From Microbacterium protaetiae (GTDB lineage Bacteria; Actinomycetota; Actinomycetes; Actinomycetales; Microbacteriaceae), in assembly GCF_004135285.1 (NCBI RefSeq), contig NZ_CP035494.1, forward strand, positions 496,001-560,000: DNA of 64,000 bases, read 5' to 3'. Each line of letters opens with the position of its first letter. Position 1 is the first letter of the stretch. The position numbers and the translations under genes were made by a program. This document shows positions 38,296 to 47,909 of this stretch, in pieces. Under the pieces are notes generated by a model that was given only the letters and a program-made list of their open reading frames with translations, searched no databases and was not told the origin of the DNA.

Positions 38296-39714
38296 ATGGA
38301 CACCTACGACCTCATCGTGATCGGCGCCGGCCCCGTCGGCGAGAACGTGGCGGATCGCGCCGTGCAGTCAGGTCTCACGGCCGTGATCGTGGAGAGCGAG
38401 CTCGTCGGCGGGGAGTGCTCGTACTGGGCATGCATGCCCTCGAAGGGACTGCTGCGCCCGGCAGCCGCGCTGCGAGCCGCGCGTGACATCGACGGCGCAC
38501 GGCAGGCGGTGACCGGCCCGATCGACCCCGCAGGAGCCTTCCGTCGCCGCGACGTGCTCACGCACGACTGGAGCGACGACGGCCAGGTCGAATGGCTGCG
38601 CAGCGCCGGCATCGACCTGGTGCGCGGGCAGGGCCGCATCACCGGCGAGCGCGAGGTGACGGTGACCCCGCCTGAGTCTCCGGCGCGCACGCTGCGCGCC
38701 CGTCATGCCGTGGCCGTGTGCACCGGAACCCGGGCGGCCGTCCCCGACATCCCCGGGCTGCGCGACGCGCATCCGTGGACCAGCCGCGAGGCGACATCGG
38801 CTCACGAGGTGCCCGCCTCGCTGGCGATCATCGGCGGTGGCGTTGTCGCCTGCGAGATGGCGACCGCCTATGCCGGGCTCGGCAGCCGCATCACGATGAT
38901 CGTGCGCTCGGGGCTTCTCGGCCGCGTCGAGCCGTTCGCGCAGGATGCCGTGCGCGAAGCGCTTGTTCAGGCCGGCGTCGACATCCGCACGGGCAACACC
39001 GCGAGCGTGCGCCGCGAGACCGACGGCGCTGTCGTGCTCACGCTCGACGACGGCAGCACCGTGCGCGCCAGCGAGGTCCTGGTCGCGACCGGCCGCGCTC
39101 CGCGCACCGACGACATCGGGCTGGATGCCGCAGGATGTGCCCCGGGCGATTGGCTCGACGTCGACGACACGATGCGGGTCGTCGGCAGCGACTGGCTGTA
39201 TGCGGTCGGCGACGTCAACCATCGCGCGCTGCTGACGCACCAGGGCAAGTACCAGGCGCGCGCTGCCGGCGACGTCATCGCCGCGCGCGCCACCGGAGCG
39301 ACGGTGGATGCCGCACCCTGGGGCCGCCACGCCGCGACGGCCGATCACGACGCGGTGCCGCAGGTGGTCTTCACCGAGCCCGAGATCGCCGCGGTGGGCA
39401 TGACCGAGGCCGAGGCGCGGGCGACCGGGCGCGACATCCGCGTTCTCGACAACGACCTGTCGGGCATCGCGGGGGCCGCGGCGTACGCCGATCACTACCG
39501 CGGCCGGGCGCGCGCCGTCGTCGACCAGAAGCGCGGCGTGCTCCTGGGCGCGACCTTCGTCGGGCCCGACGTCGGCGAGCTGCTGCATGCGGCGACGATA
39601 GCGGTGGTCGGCGAGGTTCCGCTGTCGCGGCTGTGGCATGCCGTGCCGGCGTATCCGACGATCAGCGAGGTGTGGCTGCGCTGGCTCGAGCAGGCCGGGC
39701 GCGCGACGGCGTAG
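38296..39714 (+). CDS. Pyridine-nucleotide disulfide oxidoreductase (dihydrolipoamide/mycothione reductase family, 472 aa)
   Basis: FAD enzyme using NAD(P)H. The FAD motif VIGAGPVGENVAD is at the N-terminus. The redox pair is in ECSYWACMPSK (Cys-x4-Cys). The NAD motif is IIGGGVVACEMATAYAGLG, followed by YAVGDVNHRALLTHQGKYQA. The dimer-domain His/Glu lie in HAVPAYPTISE, an altered form of the usual HAHPTLSE. It is not next to a 2-oxo acid dehydrogenase, so it is more like Rv3303c/LpdA quinone reductases than true E3. Substrate unknown. The ATG at 38296 is fixed by the FAD motif. Confidence 0.87.
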   Translation: MDTYDLIVIGAGPVGENVADRAVQSGLTAVIVESELVGGECSYWACMPSKGLLRPAAALRAARDIDGARQAVTGPIDPAGAFRRRDVLTHDWSDDGQVEWLRSAGIDLVRGQGRITGEREVTVTPPESPARTLRARHAVAVCTGTRAAVPDIPGLRDAHPWTSREATSAHEVPASLAIIGGGVVACEMATAYAGLGSRITMIVRSGLLGRVEPFAQDAVREALVQAGVDIRTGNTASVRRETDGAVVLTLDDGSTVRASEVLVATGRAPRTDDIGLDAAGCAPGDWLDVDDTMRVVGSDWLYAVGDVNHRALLTHQGKYQARAAGDVIAARATGATVDAAPWGRHAATADHDAVPQVVFTEPEIAAVGMTEAEARATGRDIRVLDNDLSGIAGAAAYADHYRGRARAVVDQKRGVLLGATFVGPDVGELLHAATIAVVGEVPLSRLWHAVPAYPTISEVWLRWLEQAGRATA

Positions 39715-39736
39715 GACGGTGGATGCCGCGGCGGTG

Positions 39737-39760
39737 GGGATGCCGCGGCCGCGGCATCCC
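39737..39760. terminator. 24-bp perfect palindrome after the oxidoreductase
   Basis: GGGATGCCGCGG is followed at once by its reverse complement. This is a large version of the GATGCCGC intergenic palindrome, lying between convergent genes. Confidence 0.55.
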
Positions 39761-39820
39761 GACCCAGACCACATCAAATCTCCCAGCCCACATCAAACCG
39801 CCGGAAAATTGATGTGGTGC

Positions 39821-39844
39821 GGGAAATTCCATATGGAATTTCCC
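39821..39844. terminator. 24-bp perfect AT-rich palindrome downstream of purH
   Basis: GGGAAATTCCAT is followed at once by its reverse complement, 11 bases past the purH stop. CACATCA/TGATGTG copies at 39790-39816 form another inverted pair. A palindrome without a loop could also be a protein-binding site. Confidence 0.5.
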
Positions 39845-39854
39845 GGGGCAGGCG

Positions 39855-41465
39855 TCAGTGGAAGAAGTGCCGCTCTCCGGTGAAGAACATCGTCACGCCG
39901 CGCTCGCGGGCCAGATCGATCGTCTCCTGGTCGCGCACCGAACCGCCGGGCTGCACGATGGCGGTGATGCCCGCGTTGATCAGCGTCTCGGGGCCGTCGG
40001 AGAACGGAAAGTAGGCGTCGGATGCCGCGACCGAGCCGGCCGCGCGCTCTCCGGCGCGCTCCACCGCCAGCTTGCACGAATCGACCCGGTTGACCTGGCC
40101 CATGCCGATGCCGACCGTGGCCGAATCCTTGGCCAGCACGATGGCGTTCGACTTCACGGCACGGCACGACTTCCAGGCGAAGATGAGGTTCTGCATCTCG
40201 GCATCGCTGGGCTGCTCACCCGAGACGAGATCCCATCCGGCAGCCACCGAGGCGAAGTCGTCGTCGGGGAACCGGTCGGCGTCTTGCAGCAGCAGCCCGC
40301 CCGAGACCAGGCGCACATCCATCGGCTCTTGCGTCCAGTCATCGGGCAGCCGCAGCACGCGCAGGTTCTTCTTGAGCGCGAACAGCTCGAGGGCCTCTGC
40401 CTCGAAGTCGGGGGCGACGATCACCTCGGTGAAGATGTCACGCAGGTTCTCGGCCATCTTCAGGGTGACCGTGCGGTTGGCGGCGATGACCCCGCCGAAC
40501 GCCGACAGCGGGTCGCATTCATGCGCACGCAGGTGGGCGCTGGCGATCGGGTCGAGCGCGTTGGGCGCGGCCACCGCGATGCCGCACGGGTTCGCGTGCT
40601 TGATGATCGCGACCGCCGGCAGCACCATGTCGAACGCGGCACGCAGGGCGGCATCGGCGTCGACGTAGTTGTTGTACGACATCGGCTTGCCCTGCAGCTG
40701 ATCGGCCTGGGCGATGCCGTGCCCGCCCACGCGCGAGTAGATGGCCGCGCGCTGGTGGGCGTTCTCGCCGTACCGCAGCGGCGCGACTCGTTCGGCCTTG
40801 ATCGTCAGATGCTGGGGCAGGTCGACGCCTTCGGCGAGGGTCTCCTCTGAGAACCAGGTGGCCACGGCCCGGTCGTAGTTCGCCGTGTGCGCGAACGCGC
40901 GGGCGGCCAGTTCCTTGCGCTCGGCCAGCGTCGTGCCGCCACCGGTGACAGCGTCGATGATGGCCGGATACGACTCGGGCGAGACCACGACGGCCACGTT
41001 CGCGAAGTTCTTCGCCGATGCGCGCACCATGGCCGGTCCCCCGATGTCGATCTGTTCGACGACGTCGTCGGCGCCGGCGCCCGAACGCACGGTCTCCACG
41101 AACGGGTACAGGTTCACCACGACCAGTTCGAACGGCTCGATGCCGAACTCGGCGAGCTGCTCTTCGTGCGACTGCAGGCGCAGGTCGGCCAGCAGCCCGC
41201 CGTGCACCTTGGGGTGCAGCGTCTTCACGCGTCCGTCGAGCAGCTCGGGAACCCCGGTGACCGCCGACACGTCGGTGACGGCGAAGCCGGCGTCACGGAT
41301 CGTCGATGCGGTCGAGCCCGTCGACACGATCTCCACACCGGCACCGCTGAGCGCTTCGGCCAGGGTCAGCAGGCCGGTCTTGTCGCTGACCGAGACCAAC
41401 GCTCGGCGGACGGGGACGATGTCGCGCTCGCGGTACAGGGAGGGATCGTGGTGAGGGCCGGCCAT
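39855..41465 (-). CDS. purH: Bifunctional AICAR formyltransferase / IMP cyclohydrolase (536 aa)
   Basis: Last two steps of IMP synthesis. The N-terminal MGS-like cyclohydrolase domain ([36 protein letters not shown]) is followed by the AICAR transformylase domain ([30 protein letters not shown]). The ATG at 41465 has a GAAGGAG site. It follows purN by 21 bases in one operon, downstream of a perM-like gene, the same order as in mycobacteria. Confidence 0.97.
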   Translation of the reverse strand: MAGPHHDPSLYRERDIVPVRRALVSVSDKTGLLTLAEALSGAGVEIVSTGSTASTIRDAGFAVTDVSAVTGVPELLDGRVKTLHPKVHGGLLADLRLQSHEEQLAEFGIEPFELVVVNLYPFVETVRSGAGADDVVEQIDIGGPAMVRASAKNFANVAVVVSPESYPAIIDAVTGGGTTLAERKELAARAFAHTANYDRAVATWFSEETLAEGVDLPQHLTIKAERVAPLRYGENAHQRAAIYSRVGGHGIAQADQLQGKPMSYNNYVDADAALRAAFDMVLPAVAIIKHANPCGIAVAAPNALDPIASAHLRAHECDPLSAFGGVIAANRTVTLKMAENLRDIFTEVIVAPDFEAEALELFALKKNLRVLRLPDDWTQEPMDVRLVSGGLLLQDADRFPDDDFASVAAGWDLVSGEQPSDAEMQNLIFAWKSCRAVKSNAIVLAKDSATVGIGMGQVNRVDSCKLAVERAGERAAGSVAASDAYFPFSDGPETLINAGITAIVQPGGSVRDQETIDLARERGVTMFFTGERHFFH

Positions 41466-41486
41466 AGGTGCTCCTTCTCGGTGCTG

Positions 41487-42095
41487 TCAGGGGGTCTGGG
41501 TCACCGGGGCGGATGCCGCGGCAAGATCGAGGTCGCCGGTGGCGACGCGGCGCACCACGTCGATGAGCAGGCGCCGCTCGACAGGCTTGATGCGCTCGTG
41601 CAGGGACTGCTCGTCGTCACCGGGCAGCACCGGCACGCGCTCCTGCGCAAGGATGGGGCCCGAATCGACACCGTTGTCGACCACGATGACGCTGGCGCCG
41701 GTCTGCGTGGCACCGGCCGCGAGCGCGTCGCGCACCCCGTGCGCACCGGGAAACTCGGGCAGGTAGGCGGGGTGGGTGTTGATGATGCGGGGTGAGAAGG
41801 CATCCACGGTCGCCGACGGCAGCAGCCGCATCAGCCCGCTCAGCACGATGAGGTCGGGGTTCCACACACGCAGCTGTGCGTCGAGTTCGGCGCCCCACTG
41901 TTCACGACTACTGAACCGCGCGTAGGGCACCGTGAAGGTCGGGATGCCGAAGGCTTCGGCATGGTCCAGGCCGTCGGCCTGCCGATCGGCGCCGACGGCG
42001 ATGATCCGCGCCGGATAGTCGGGGTCGTCGGCGGCGTCGAGCAGAGCCCGCAGATTCGAGCCTGCGCCCGAGATGAGTACGGCGACCGTCAGCAC
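41487..42095 (-). CDS. purN: Phosphoribosylglycinamide formyltransferase (202 aa)
   Basis: Transfers a formyl group from 10-formyl-THF to GAR in purine synthesis. Motifs [14 protein letters not shown], the active-site [16 protein letters not shown] and [11 protein letters not shown] are present, and the length is normal. The GTG start at 42095 lies 6 bases after a TAGACT box, suggesting a leaderless transcript of purN-purH. It is 35 bases downstream of the perM-like gene. Confidence 0.96.
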   Translation of the reverse strand: MLTVAVLISGAGSNLRALLDAADDPDYPARIIAVGADRQADGLDHAEAFGIPTFTVPYARFSSREQWGAELDAQLRVWNPDLIVLSGLMRLLPSATVDAFSPRIINTHPAYLPEFPGAHGVRDALAAGATQTGASVIVVDNGVDSGPILAQERVPVLPGDDEQSLHERIKPVERRLLIDVVRRVATGDLDLAAASAPVTQTP

Positions 42096-42101
42096 CCGCC
42101 C

Positions 42102-42107
42102 AGTCTA
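42102..42107 (-). promoter_or_regulatory. Leaderless -10 box TAGACT before purN
   Basis: TAGACT lies 6 bases before the purN GTG on the minus strand. It implies an internal promoter between the perM-like gene and purN. Confidence 0.55.
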
Positions 42108-42130
42108 CCCGCGTGAATGGATCGCCCCGA

Positions 42131-43576
42131 TCAGGGCCGAATCTCGTCGGGGCCGTCAAGGAACCCGGGATCGATCGGCGCCGTGTCGATGTCATCCTCG
42201 CCCGCCGTGTCATCGTCCGAGGTCACCGCCCTATCCACCTGGGCCGCCGCCCTGTCCGCCTCGACCGACGAAGTGGTCTTCACCCCGGTCGCTCCCGGCG
42301 TGCCGCCGGCGAGCCTGCCGCGATCCGTCCCGCCCTCGCCCTCGGGCGTCAGCAGCAGGATGCCCACACCGATCAGCACCTCGACTCCGACGGCAAGTGC
42401 CACCGCACCGGGGTGCGGGCCCACCAGCGCAAGGCGCCCGGGACCGAACGCCCCCGATGCCGCCCACGCGGCCAGCGCCGCGCCCGCCGCGCTGAGCACG
42501 GCCACACCCACCGCGACGCCGGCACGCACGCCGTAGTCCTCGCGGCGCCAGGATGTCGACGCCCCCCGCACAGCCGGCTCCCCCGCCCCCACGTCACCGG
42601 GACGGGGCATCTGCCCGCGTAGCATCCATCCCGCCAGCACGCCGGCGCCGATCGGCAGCAGCACCAGCAGCAGCAGCCAGGGCGACACCGACTCGGGCAA
42701 CAGGCCCAGCACCGGAATGCCCGGCACCACGCCCAGCTGCGTGCCCGCCGGCGATACGGCGGTGGCGGTACCGACCGCGAACCCTGGTCCGGCGATGAAC
42801 GAGAGCGCCCACACGATGAGCGTGGGCAGGTAGGCGAGCTGCGCGAGCGAGACGACGATCACACCTGTCGCGTCGAGGTTGGCCGCCTGGTAGAGCGCTA
42901 TCACCTCGTCGCCGCGCAGCAGCAGGGCTGCGATCACGCCCAGGGCGCCGATGCCGGTCACCGCGGTCAGCACGATGCCGGCCCCACGCAGCGCGAGCGC
43001 CGGAACCTCGGGCCACAGCCCGGGCAGGTCATCGATCAGCTCGCGCAGCCGCCCGATGACACCGGAGTCGGACCGCCATGCGGCCCCGACCGCCCCGGCC
43101 AGACAGGGCAGCAGAAAGACGAGGGTCGGCAGCAGCACCGCCTGCCAGAGGGATGCAACAGCCACCGGTGTACGCGAGGTCAGACCGACGACCGCGGCGA
43201 CGACGGCGAAGGCGACCGCCGCACCGGCCACGCCCGTGATCCAGGCGCCGCTGCGCCCCGCGCGAATGCCCGACCGCACCCCGCGATAGGCCGTGAAACA
43301 CGCGAAGGCGAGCGGGGCGAGCGACAGAGCGATGGATGCCGCGCCGTCGGGGATTCCGGTGACGGCGAGATACTCCGCCGACAGGTGGATGGTGAACGGC
43401 ACGAGGTGCCCGAGCTGCCACACGCCGGCGGTGACCGGCCACAACGCCGACCACTCGGGAGCACCGATGCCGGCCACCCACAGCACCGTGAGGGTCGCCA
43501 GCGCCACGGCGAGGCCGACGGCCGCGGCGATGAGCGCGTCGAACGCAGAGAGCAGGGCGATGAGAAGGCGATGCAT
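42131..43576 (-). CDS. PerM-like polytopic membrane protein (DUF6350, 481 aa)
   Basis: About ten to twelve hydrophobic segments, then an acidic disordered C-terminus. It resembles DUF6350/mycobacterial PerM (Rv0955), a membrane protein linked to cell division and persistence. The order perM-purN-purH is the same as Rv0955-Rv0956-Rv0957 in M. tuberculosis, which supports the call. I chose the ATG at 43576 (MHRLLIALLSAF), where hydrophobic sequence begins; the frame is open to 43681 with an Ala/Pro-rich stretch that may not be translated. The molecular function is not established here. Confidence 0.78.
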   Translation of the reverse strand: MHRLLIALLSAFDALIAAAVGLAVALATLTVLWVAGIGAPEWSALWPVTAGVWQLGHLVPFTIHLSAEYLAVTGIPDGAASIALSLAPLAFACFTAYRGVRSGIRAGRSGAWITGVAGAAVAFAVVAAVVGLTSRTPVAVASLWQAVLLPTLVFLLPCLAGAVGAAWRSDSGVIGRLRELIDDLPGLWPEVPALALRGAGIVLTAVTGIGALGVIAALLLRGDEVIALYQAANLDATGVIVVSLAQLAYLPTLIVWALSFIAGPGFAVGTATAVSPAGTQLGVVPGIPVLGLLPESVSPWLLLLVLLPIGAGVLAGWMLRGQMPRPGDVGAGEPAVRGASTSWRREDYGVRAGVAVGVAVLSAAGAALAAWAASGAFGPGRLALVGPHPGAVALAVGVEVLIGVGILLLTPEGEGGTDRGRLAGGTPGATGVKTTSSVEADRAAAQVDRAVTSDDDTAGEDDIDTAPIDPGFLDGPDEIRP

Positions 43577-43745
43577 GGGCGTGTCGAGACTACCCAGAGC
43601 CGCGGCATCCACCCCCGCGGGCGCGCCCGCGGGCGGCAAACGCGCGCCGGCAGGCGGTGCTCGCGCGCGGTTTGCCGGCATTCCTGGACGGATGCTGTGA
43701 AATGGGGTCGCCTGACGCTATGTTTCTCTCGGAGGTCCCCCACTT

Positions 43746-45209
43746 ATGAGCACAGCCCCTGCGCCCGAATCGACCGCCGAAGAAGCCCGCCCGCCCAAGA
43801 ACGGGTTCGACAGGTTCTTCGAGATCAGCAAGCGCGGATCGACCCTCGGCACCGAGATCCGCGGCGGCATCGTCACGTTCGTGACCATGGCGTACATCGT
43901 CATCCTCAACCCGATCATCCTCGGGGGCACGAAAGACGTCGCCGGCAACATCCTCGACGGCCAGCAGCTTGCCGCCGTGACCGCTTTGACCGCCGGTGCC
44001 ATGACGATCCTGTTCGGCCTGATCTCCCGCCTGCCTTTCGCATTCGCCGCGGGCCTGGGCATCAACTCGTTCCTGGCGGTGAGCGTGGTCGGGCAGTTGA
44101 CCTGGCCCGAGGCCATGGGCCTGGTGCTCATCAACGGTCTGATCATCGTGCTGCTGTCGGCGACTGGACTGCGGCGCATGATCATGGACGCCATCCCGAT
44201 GGAGCTGAAGATCGCCATCACGGTCGGCATCGGCATGTTCATCGCCTTCATCGGGCTCGTCGACGGCACCTTCGTGACCGGCACAGGGCTGAATTCGCCG
44301 CCCGTCGGCCTCGGGGTGAACGGCTCGATCGCGACCGTTCCCACCCTGCTGTTCGTGCTGACGCTGCTGCTGGCCGGAATCCTCATGGCGCGCAAGGTCA
44401 AGGCCGCGCTGCTGATAGCGCTGGTGTCGGGCACAGTGGTGGCCATGATCATCGAGGCGATCTGGCATCTGGGCGCCAAGAGCGCCGACAACCCCAACGG
44501 CTGGTCGATGTCGATCCCCGCGCTTCCCGCGCAGTGGCTGAGCCTGCCCGATCTGGGCCTGGTCGGTCACGTCGATCTCGTGCACAGCTGGGGCCGTATC
44601 GGGGCCATCGCGTGCATCATGCTGATCTTCACCCTCGTGTTCACCAACTTCTTCGACGCGATGGGCACGATGACCGGCCTGGCCGAAGAGGCCGGGCTCT
44701 CTGACGGCAAGGGCAACTTCCCTCGCCTGAAGTCGGCGCTGATCATCGAGGGCGTCGGCGCCGTGATGGGTGGCGCGACCTCGGGATCGTCGAACACCGT
44801 GTTCGTCGAGTCGGCGTCGGGCATCGGCGAGGGGGCGCGCACAGGCGTGGCCAACCTCGTCACCGGCGCACTGTTCCTGATCGCCATGTTCCTCACTCCG
44901 CTGACCTCGATCGTGCCCAGTGAGGTCGCCTCTGCGGCCCTGGTCGTGGTCGGCGCGCTGATGATGTCGCAGATCCGCCGCATCGAGTTCCACGACATGT
45001 CGGTGCTGATCCCGGTGTTCATCACGGTGGCGGTCATGCCGTTCACCTACTCGATCGCCAACGGCATCGGCGCGGGCTTCATCGCCTGGGTCGTCATCCG
45101 CTCGCTGTCGGGCAAGGCCCGCCAGATAAGCCCGCTGCTGTGGATCGTGGCCGCAGGCTTCGCCATCTACTTCGCGCGCGGACCGCTCGAGCAGCTGATC
45201 GGCGGGTGA
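43746..45209 (+). CDS. NCS2-family purine permease, guanine/hypoxanthine type (487 aa)
   Basis: Inner-membrane symporter with 12-14 helices. Family blocks include GSTLGTEIRGGIVTFVTMAYI near the N-terminus, FAAGLGINSF, TNFFDAMGTMTGLAEEAGL and GGATSGSSNTVFVESASGIG. It is AzgA/PbuG-like rather than a uracil or xanthine carrier. It has a GGAGG site 9 bases before the ATG and a possible TATGTT -10 box at 43719. It is divergent from perM-purN-purH, so purine uptake and synthesis genes share a neighbourhood. No purine riboswitch is visible in its leader. Confidence 0.92.
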   Translation: MSTAPAPESTAEEARPPKNGFDRFFEISKRGSTLGTEIRGGIVTFVTMAYIVILNPIILGGTKDVAGNILDGQQLAAVTALTAGAMTILFGLISRLPFAFAAGLGINSFLAVSVVGQLTWPEAMGLVLINGLIIVLLSATGLRRMIMDAIPMELKIAITVGIGMFIAFIGLVDGTFVTGTGLNSPPVGLGVNGSIATVPTLLFVLTLLLAGILMARKVKAALLIALVSGTVVAMIIEAIWHLGAKSADNPNGWSMSIPALPAQWLSLPDLGLVGHVDLVHSWGRIGAIACIMLIFTLVFTNFFDAMGTMTGLAEEAGLSDGKGNFPRLKSALIIEGVGAVMGGATSGSSNTVFVESASGIGEGARTGVANLVTGALFLIAMFLTPLTSIVPSEVASAALVVVGALMMSQIRRIEFHDMSVLIPVFITVAVMPFTYSIANGIGAGFIAWVVIRSLSGKARQISPLLWIVAAGFAIYFARGPLEQLIGG

Positions 45210-45412
45210 GCCGCGGCATCCCGCGCGATGCAGCCTCACGCGCGATGCGGTATCCCGCGCGAGCCGGTAGTGTCGCGCGCGCACGCCGCGGTATCCCATG
45301 CGAGCCGGTAGTGCCGTGCGCGCAAGCCGCGGCATCCCGCGCGCAAACCGGTAGTGTCGCGCGCAAGCCGGCAGCGTCGCGCGCCCGCCGCGGCATCCCG
45401 CGCGCAAGCCGC
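45207..45412. repeat. Repeat array E: imperfect GGTAGTGTCGCGCGC / GCGGCATCCCGCGCG units
   Basis: Four or five degenerate copies alternate the elements CCGCGGTATCCCGCGCG and GCCGGTAGTGTCGCGCGC. The array runs straight into the truncated VOC remnant and seems to replace its 5' part. Confidence 0.7.
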
Positions 45413-45582
45413 ATGTTCGCCCTGCTCGGCACCGCGGCGCCAGCGACCATGCAGGGCTGGTTCACCGCGCTTGCCCAGGGCGGAACCATCATCGACCCGC
45501 TGCAGCGCCGCCCATGGGCGACCGTGACGGCCGGGTCGCCGACCGGTTCGGTGTGACGTGGCCGATCGGCTACAGCGGCTGA
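45413..45582 (+). pseudogene. Remnant of a VOC/PhnB-like (glyoxalase-fold) gene
   Basis: The first part reads MQGWFTALAQGGTIIDPLQR then RPW, and a second frame continues GDRDGRVADRFGVTWPIGYS before a stop at 45580. Together they match the C-terminus of PhnB/VOC proteins (LAEGGxVxxPL...WGD..G.l.DrFGv.W). One base, probably a G near 45516, is missing between the frames, and the N-terminal ~100 residues are absent. Expression is unlikely. A sequencing error could explain the frameshift but not the missing front. Confidence 0.72.
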
Positions 45583-45594
45583 TCGGAGTGCGGC

Positions 45595-46050
45595 TCAGCC
45601 GGCGACGGAGTCTGTTGCGAGTGGCTCGAGCACGAACAGGGCGATCACCCGGTCGGTCTTCTTCTGGTATTCGGCGTAGTCGGGCCAGGCCTCCACGGCG
45701 CGCGCCCACCATTCGTCTCGTTCAGCGCCGGAGCTCTCGTGCGCGGTGTAATCGCGTGTGAGAGCGCCGTCCTGCAGTTCGACCTGAGGGTTCTTGCGCA
45801 GGTTGCCCGCCCAGGCGGGCTCGACGGGCGCGCCGCCCTTCGAGGCGACGACCGCGTAGCGACCACCGTGCTCGACGCGCATCAGCGCCGTCTTGCGCAG
45901 CGCGCCGGTCTTCGCCCCGACGGTGGTCAGCACGATGATGGGCTTGCCGCGCAGCGTGTTCGCTTCTTCGCCCGCGGTCGCCTCGAATGTCTCGGCTTGC
46001 TCGCGCGCCCATGCAGCGGTGCTGGGCTTGTACTCTCCGGTCAGTGGCAT
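45595..46050 (-). CDS. Deazaflavin-dependent nitroreductase family protein (Ddn-like, 151 aa)
   Basis: Split-barrel protein of the F420-dependent Ddn/nitroreductase family. [22 protein letters not shown] and [20 protein letters not shown] and [10 protein letters not shown] are typical cofactor-site blocks, and the length is normal. In mycobacteria such enzymes reduce quinones or nitro drugs with F420H2; the substrate here is unknown. The ATG at 46050 fits the family start MPLTGEYxPS. It stands alone, with repeats upstream. Confidence 0.88.
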   Translation of the reverse strand: MPLTGEYKPSTAAWAREQAETFEATAGEEANTLRGKPIIVLTTVGAKTGALRKTALMRVEHGGRYAVVASKGGAPVEPAWAGNLRKNPQVELQDGALTRDYTAHESSGAERDEWWARAVEAWPDYAEYQKKTDRVIALFVLEPLATDSVAG

Positions 46051-46127
46051 GGCTTCACGCTACCGCCCCGCACGACGTGGGTCCGCGGCATCCTGCCCCC
46101 AGCCCGACGCTCGAGTTCTCCGCCGTC

Positions 46128-46222
46128 CCCGCGCATGCCGTCCCCGCGCACGCCGGCCCCGCGCACGCCGGCCCCGCGCATGCCGTCCCCGCGCATGCCG
46201 TCCCCGCGCACGCCGGCCCAAA
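46128..46222. repeat. 15-bp tandem repeat CGCGCACGCCGGCCC
   Basis: About six copies of CGCGCAYGCCGKCCC in register lead into array D. Confidence 0.8.
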
Positions 46223-46830
46223 CCCCCGCATCCCACCACACCAAGCGACCACTCCGGACGGCAGAACCACCACCGCCCCGCGCACGCCGGCCCAAACCGC
46301 CGCATCCCACCACACCAAGCGACCACTCCGGACGGTACAACCGCCGCAGCGCCCCCGCGCACGCCATCCCCGCGCACGCCGTCCCAAACCCGTCGCATCC
46401 CACCACACGAAGCGACCACTCCGGACGGCGCATCCTCCGCCACCCCGCGCACACCGGCCCAAACCGTCGCATCCGGCCACGCAAACGACCACCTCGGACG
46501 GCGGAACCGCCGCGTTCACCGCCAGCCCGCGCACGCCGTCCCAAACCGCCGCATCCCACCACACGAAGCGACCACTCCGGACGGTAGAACCACCACCGCC
46601 CCGCGCACACCGGCCCAAACCGTCGCATCCCACCACACAAGCGACCACTTCGGACAGCAAAACCGCCGCGTTCACCACCAGCCCGCGCACGCCGCCCCAA
46701 ACCGTCGCATCCGGCCCCACAAGCGACCACACCGGACGGTAGAACCGCCACCGCCCCGCGCACACCGGCCCAAACCGTCGCATCCCACCACGCGAAGCGA
46801 CGACTTCAGACGGCACAACCCCCGCAGCGC
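46205..46830. repeat. Repeat array D: eight copies of a 73-93-bp unit
   Basis: Each unit has the core CAAACCGTCGCATCCCACCA then CACGAAGCGACCACTCCGGA and CGGCAGAACC. The element GCATCC begins at 46228, 46302, 46395, 46469, 46551, 46625, 46707 and 46780. Spacings are 73, 74, 82 or 93, so the linkers vary while the core is kept. It occupies the gap between the Ddn-like gene and sucD; its open frames are Pro/His/Thr-rich low-complexity peptides that I do not call. Confidence 0.9.
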
Positions 46831-46916
46831 TCCCGCGCCCTAACGCCGCAGCGCCCCCGCGCACGCCGCAACCGCCGCAGCACTCCCCCACCACCAGTCC
46901 CGCCGCGGCAGACGAG

Positions 46917-46968
46917 AGGGGCGGATGCCTCGACCGCCGCGATCGCGCGGGTCGAGGCATCCGCCCCT
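46917..46968 (-). terminator. 19-bp terminator stem after sucD
   Basis: AGGGGCGGATGCCTCGACC (46917-46935) pairs perfectly with its complement at 46950-46968 across a 14-base loop. It lies 12 bases past the sucD stop. Confidence 0.72.
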
Positions 46969-46979
46969 CATGTCGTGCT

Positions 46980-47882
46980 TTACAGCGCGGTGATGATCTC
47001 GCGCATCAGCTCGGCGGTTTCGCTGGGCGTCTTGCCGACCTTGACGCCGGCGGCCTCGAGGGCCTCCTTCTTGGCCTGCGCGGTGCCGGCCGAGCCGGAC
47101 ACGATGGCGCCGGCGTGGCCCATGGTCTTGCCCTCGGGCGCGGTGAATCCGGCGACGTAGCCGACGACCGGCTTGGTGACGTTCGCCTTGATGAACTCGG
47201 CCGCGCGCTCTTCGGCGTCGCCGCCGATCTCGCCGATCATGACGATCGCCTTGGTCTCGGGGTCGGCCTCGAACGCGGCCAGCGCGTCGATGTGGGTGGT
47301 GCCGATGACCGGGTCACCGCCGATGCCGATGGCGGTCGAGAAGCCCAGGTCGCGCAGCTCGAACATCATCTGGTAGGTCAGCGTGCCCGACTTCGACACC
47401 AGGCCGATCGGGCCCTTGCCGGTGATGTTGGCCGGCGTGATGCCCACCAGCGCCTCACCCGGAGTGATGACGCCGGGGCAGTTCGGACCGATGATGCGGG
47501 TCTTGTTGCCCTTGCTCTGCGCGTAGGCCCAGGCCTCGGCGGTGTCGCCGACCGGCACACCCTCGGTGATGACCACGAGCAGCGGAATCTCGGTGTCGAT
47601 GGCTTCGATCATCGCGTCCTTGGTGAACGCCGGCGGCACGAAGGCGATCGACACGTCGGCGCCCGTCTTCTCGATGGCCTCGGCCACCGTGCCGAACACG
47701 GGCAGCTCGACGGGGTTGCCGTCCTTGTCGGTGTGCGACACCGTGGTGCCGGCCTTGCGCGCGTTCACGCCGCCGACGACGTTGGTGCCGGCCTTGAGCA
47801 TGAGCGCGGTGTGCTTGGTGCCCTCGCCGCCGGTGATGCCCTGGACGATGACCTTGGAATCCTTGTTGAGGTAGATCGACAT
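46980..47882 (-). CDS. sucD: Succinyl-CoA ligase, alpha subunit (300 aa)
   Basis: Forms succinate and ATP/GTP from succinyl-CoA with SucC. The CoA-binding domain has [13 protein letters not shown], and [12 protein letters not shown] and [14 protein letters not shown] carry the conserved active-site region, with the phospho-His in GHAGA. It follows sucC by 27 bases as one operon, closed by a strong hairpin. Confidence 0.97.
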   Translation of the reverse strand: MSIYLNKDSKVIVQGITGGEGTKHTALMLKAGTNVVGGVNARKAGTTVSHTDKDGNPVELPVFGTVAEAIEKTGADVSIAFVPPAFTKDAMIEAIDTEIPLLVVITEGVPVGDTAEAWAYAQSKGNKTRIIGPNCPGVITPGEALVGITPANITGKGPIGLVSKSGTLTYQMMFELRDLGFSTAIGIGGDPVIGTTHIDALAAFEADPETKAIVMIGEIGGDAEERAAEFIKANVTKPVVGYVAGFTAPEGKTMGHAGAIVSGSAGTAQAKKEALEAAGVKVGKTPSETAELMREIITAL

Positions 47883-47909
47883 TCTCTTGTCCTTATCTCG
47901 TCGTCAGGC

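Noticed and set aside
43577..43745. Possible purine riboswitch before the NCS2 permease
   Set aside because: No conserved purine-aptamer or ZTP blocks are visible in either strand of the gap.
46055..46960. 301-residue minus frame rich in GCDGLGRCARGGG
   Set aside because: Repeat array D read on the other strand; low complexity with no start signal.
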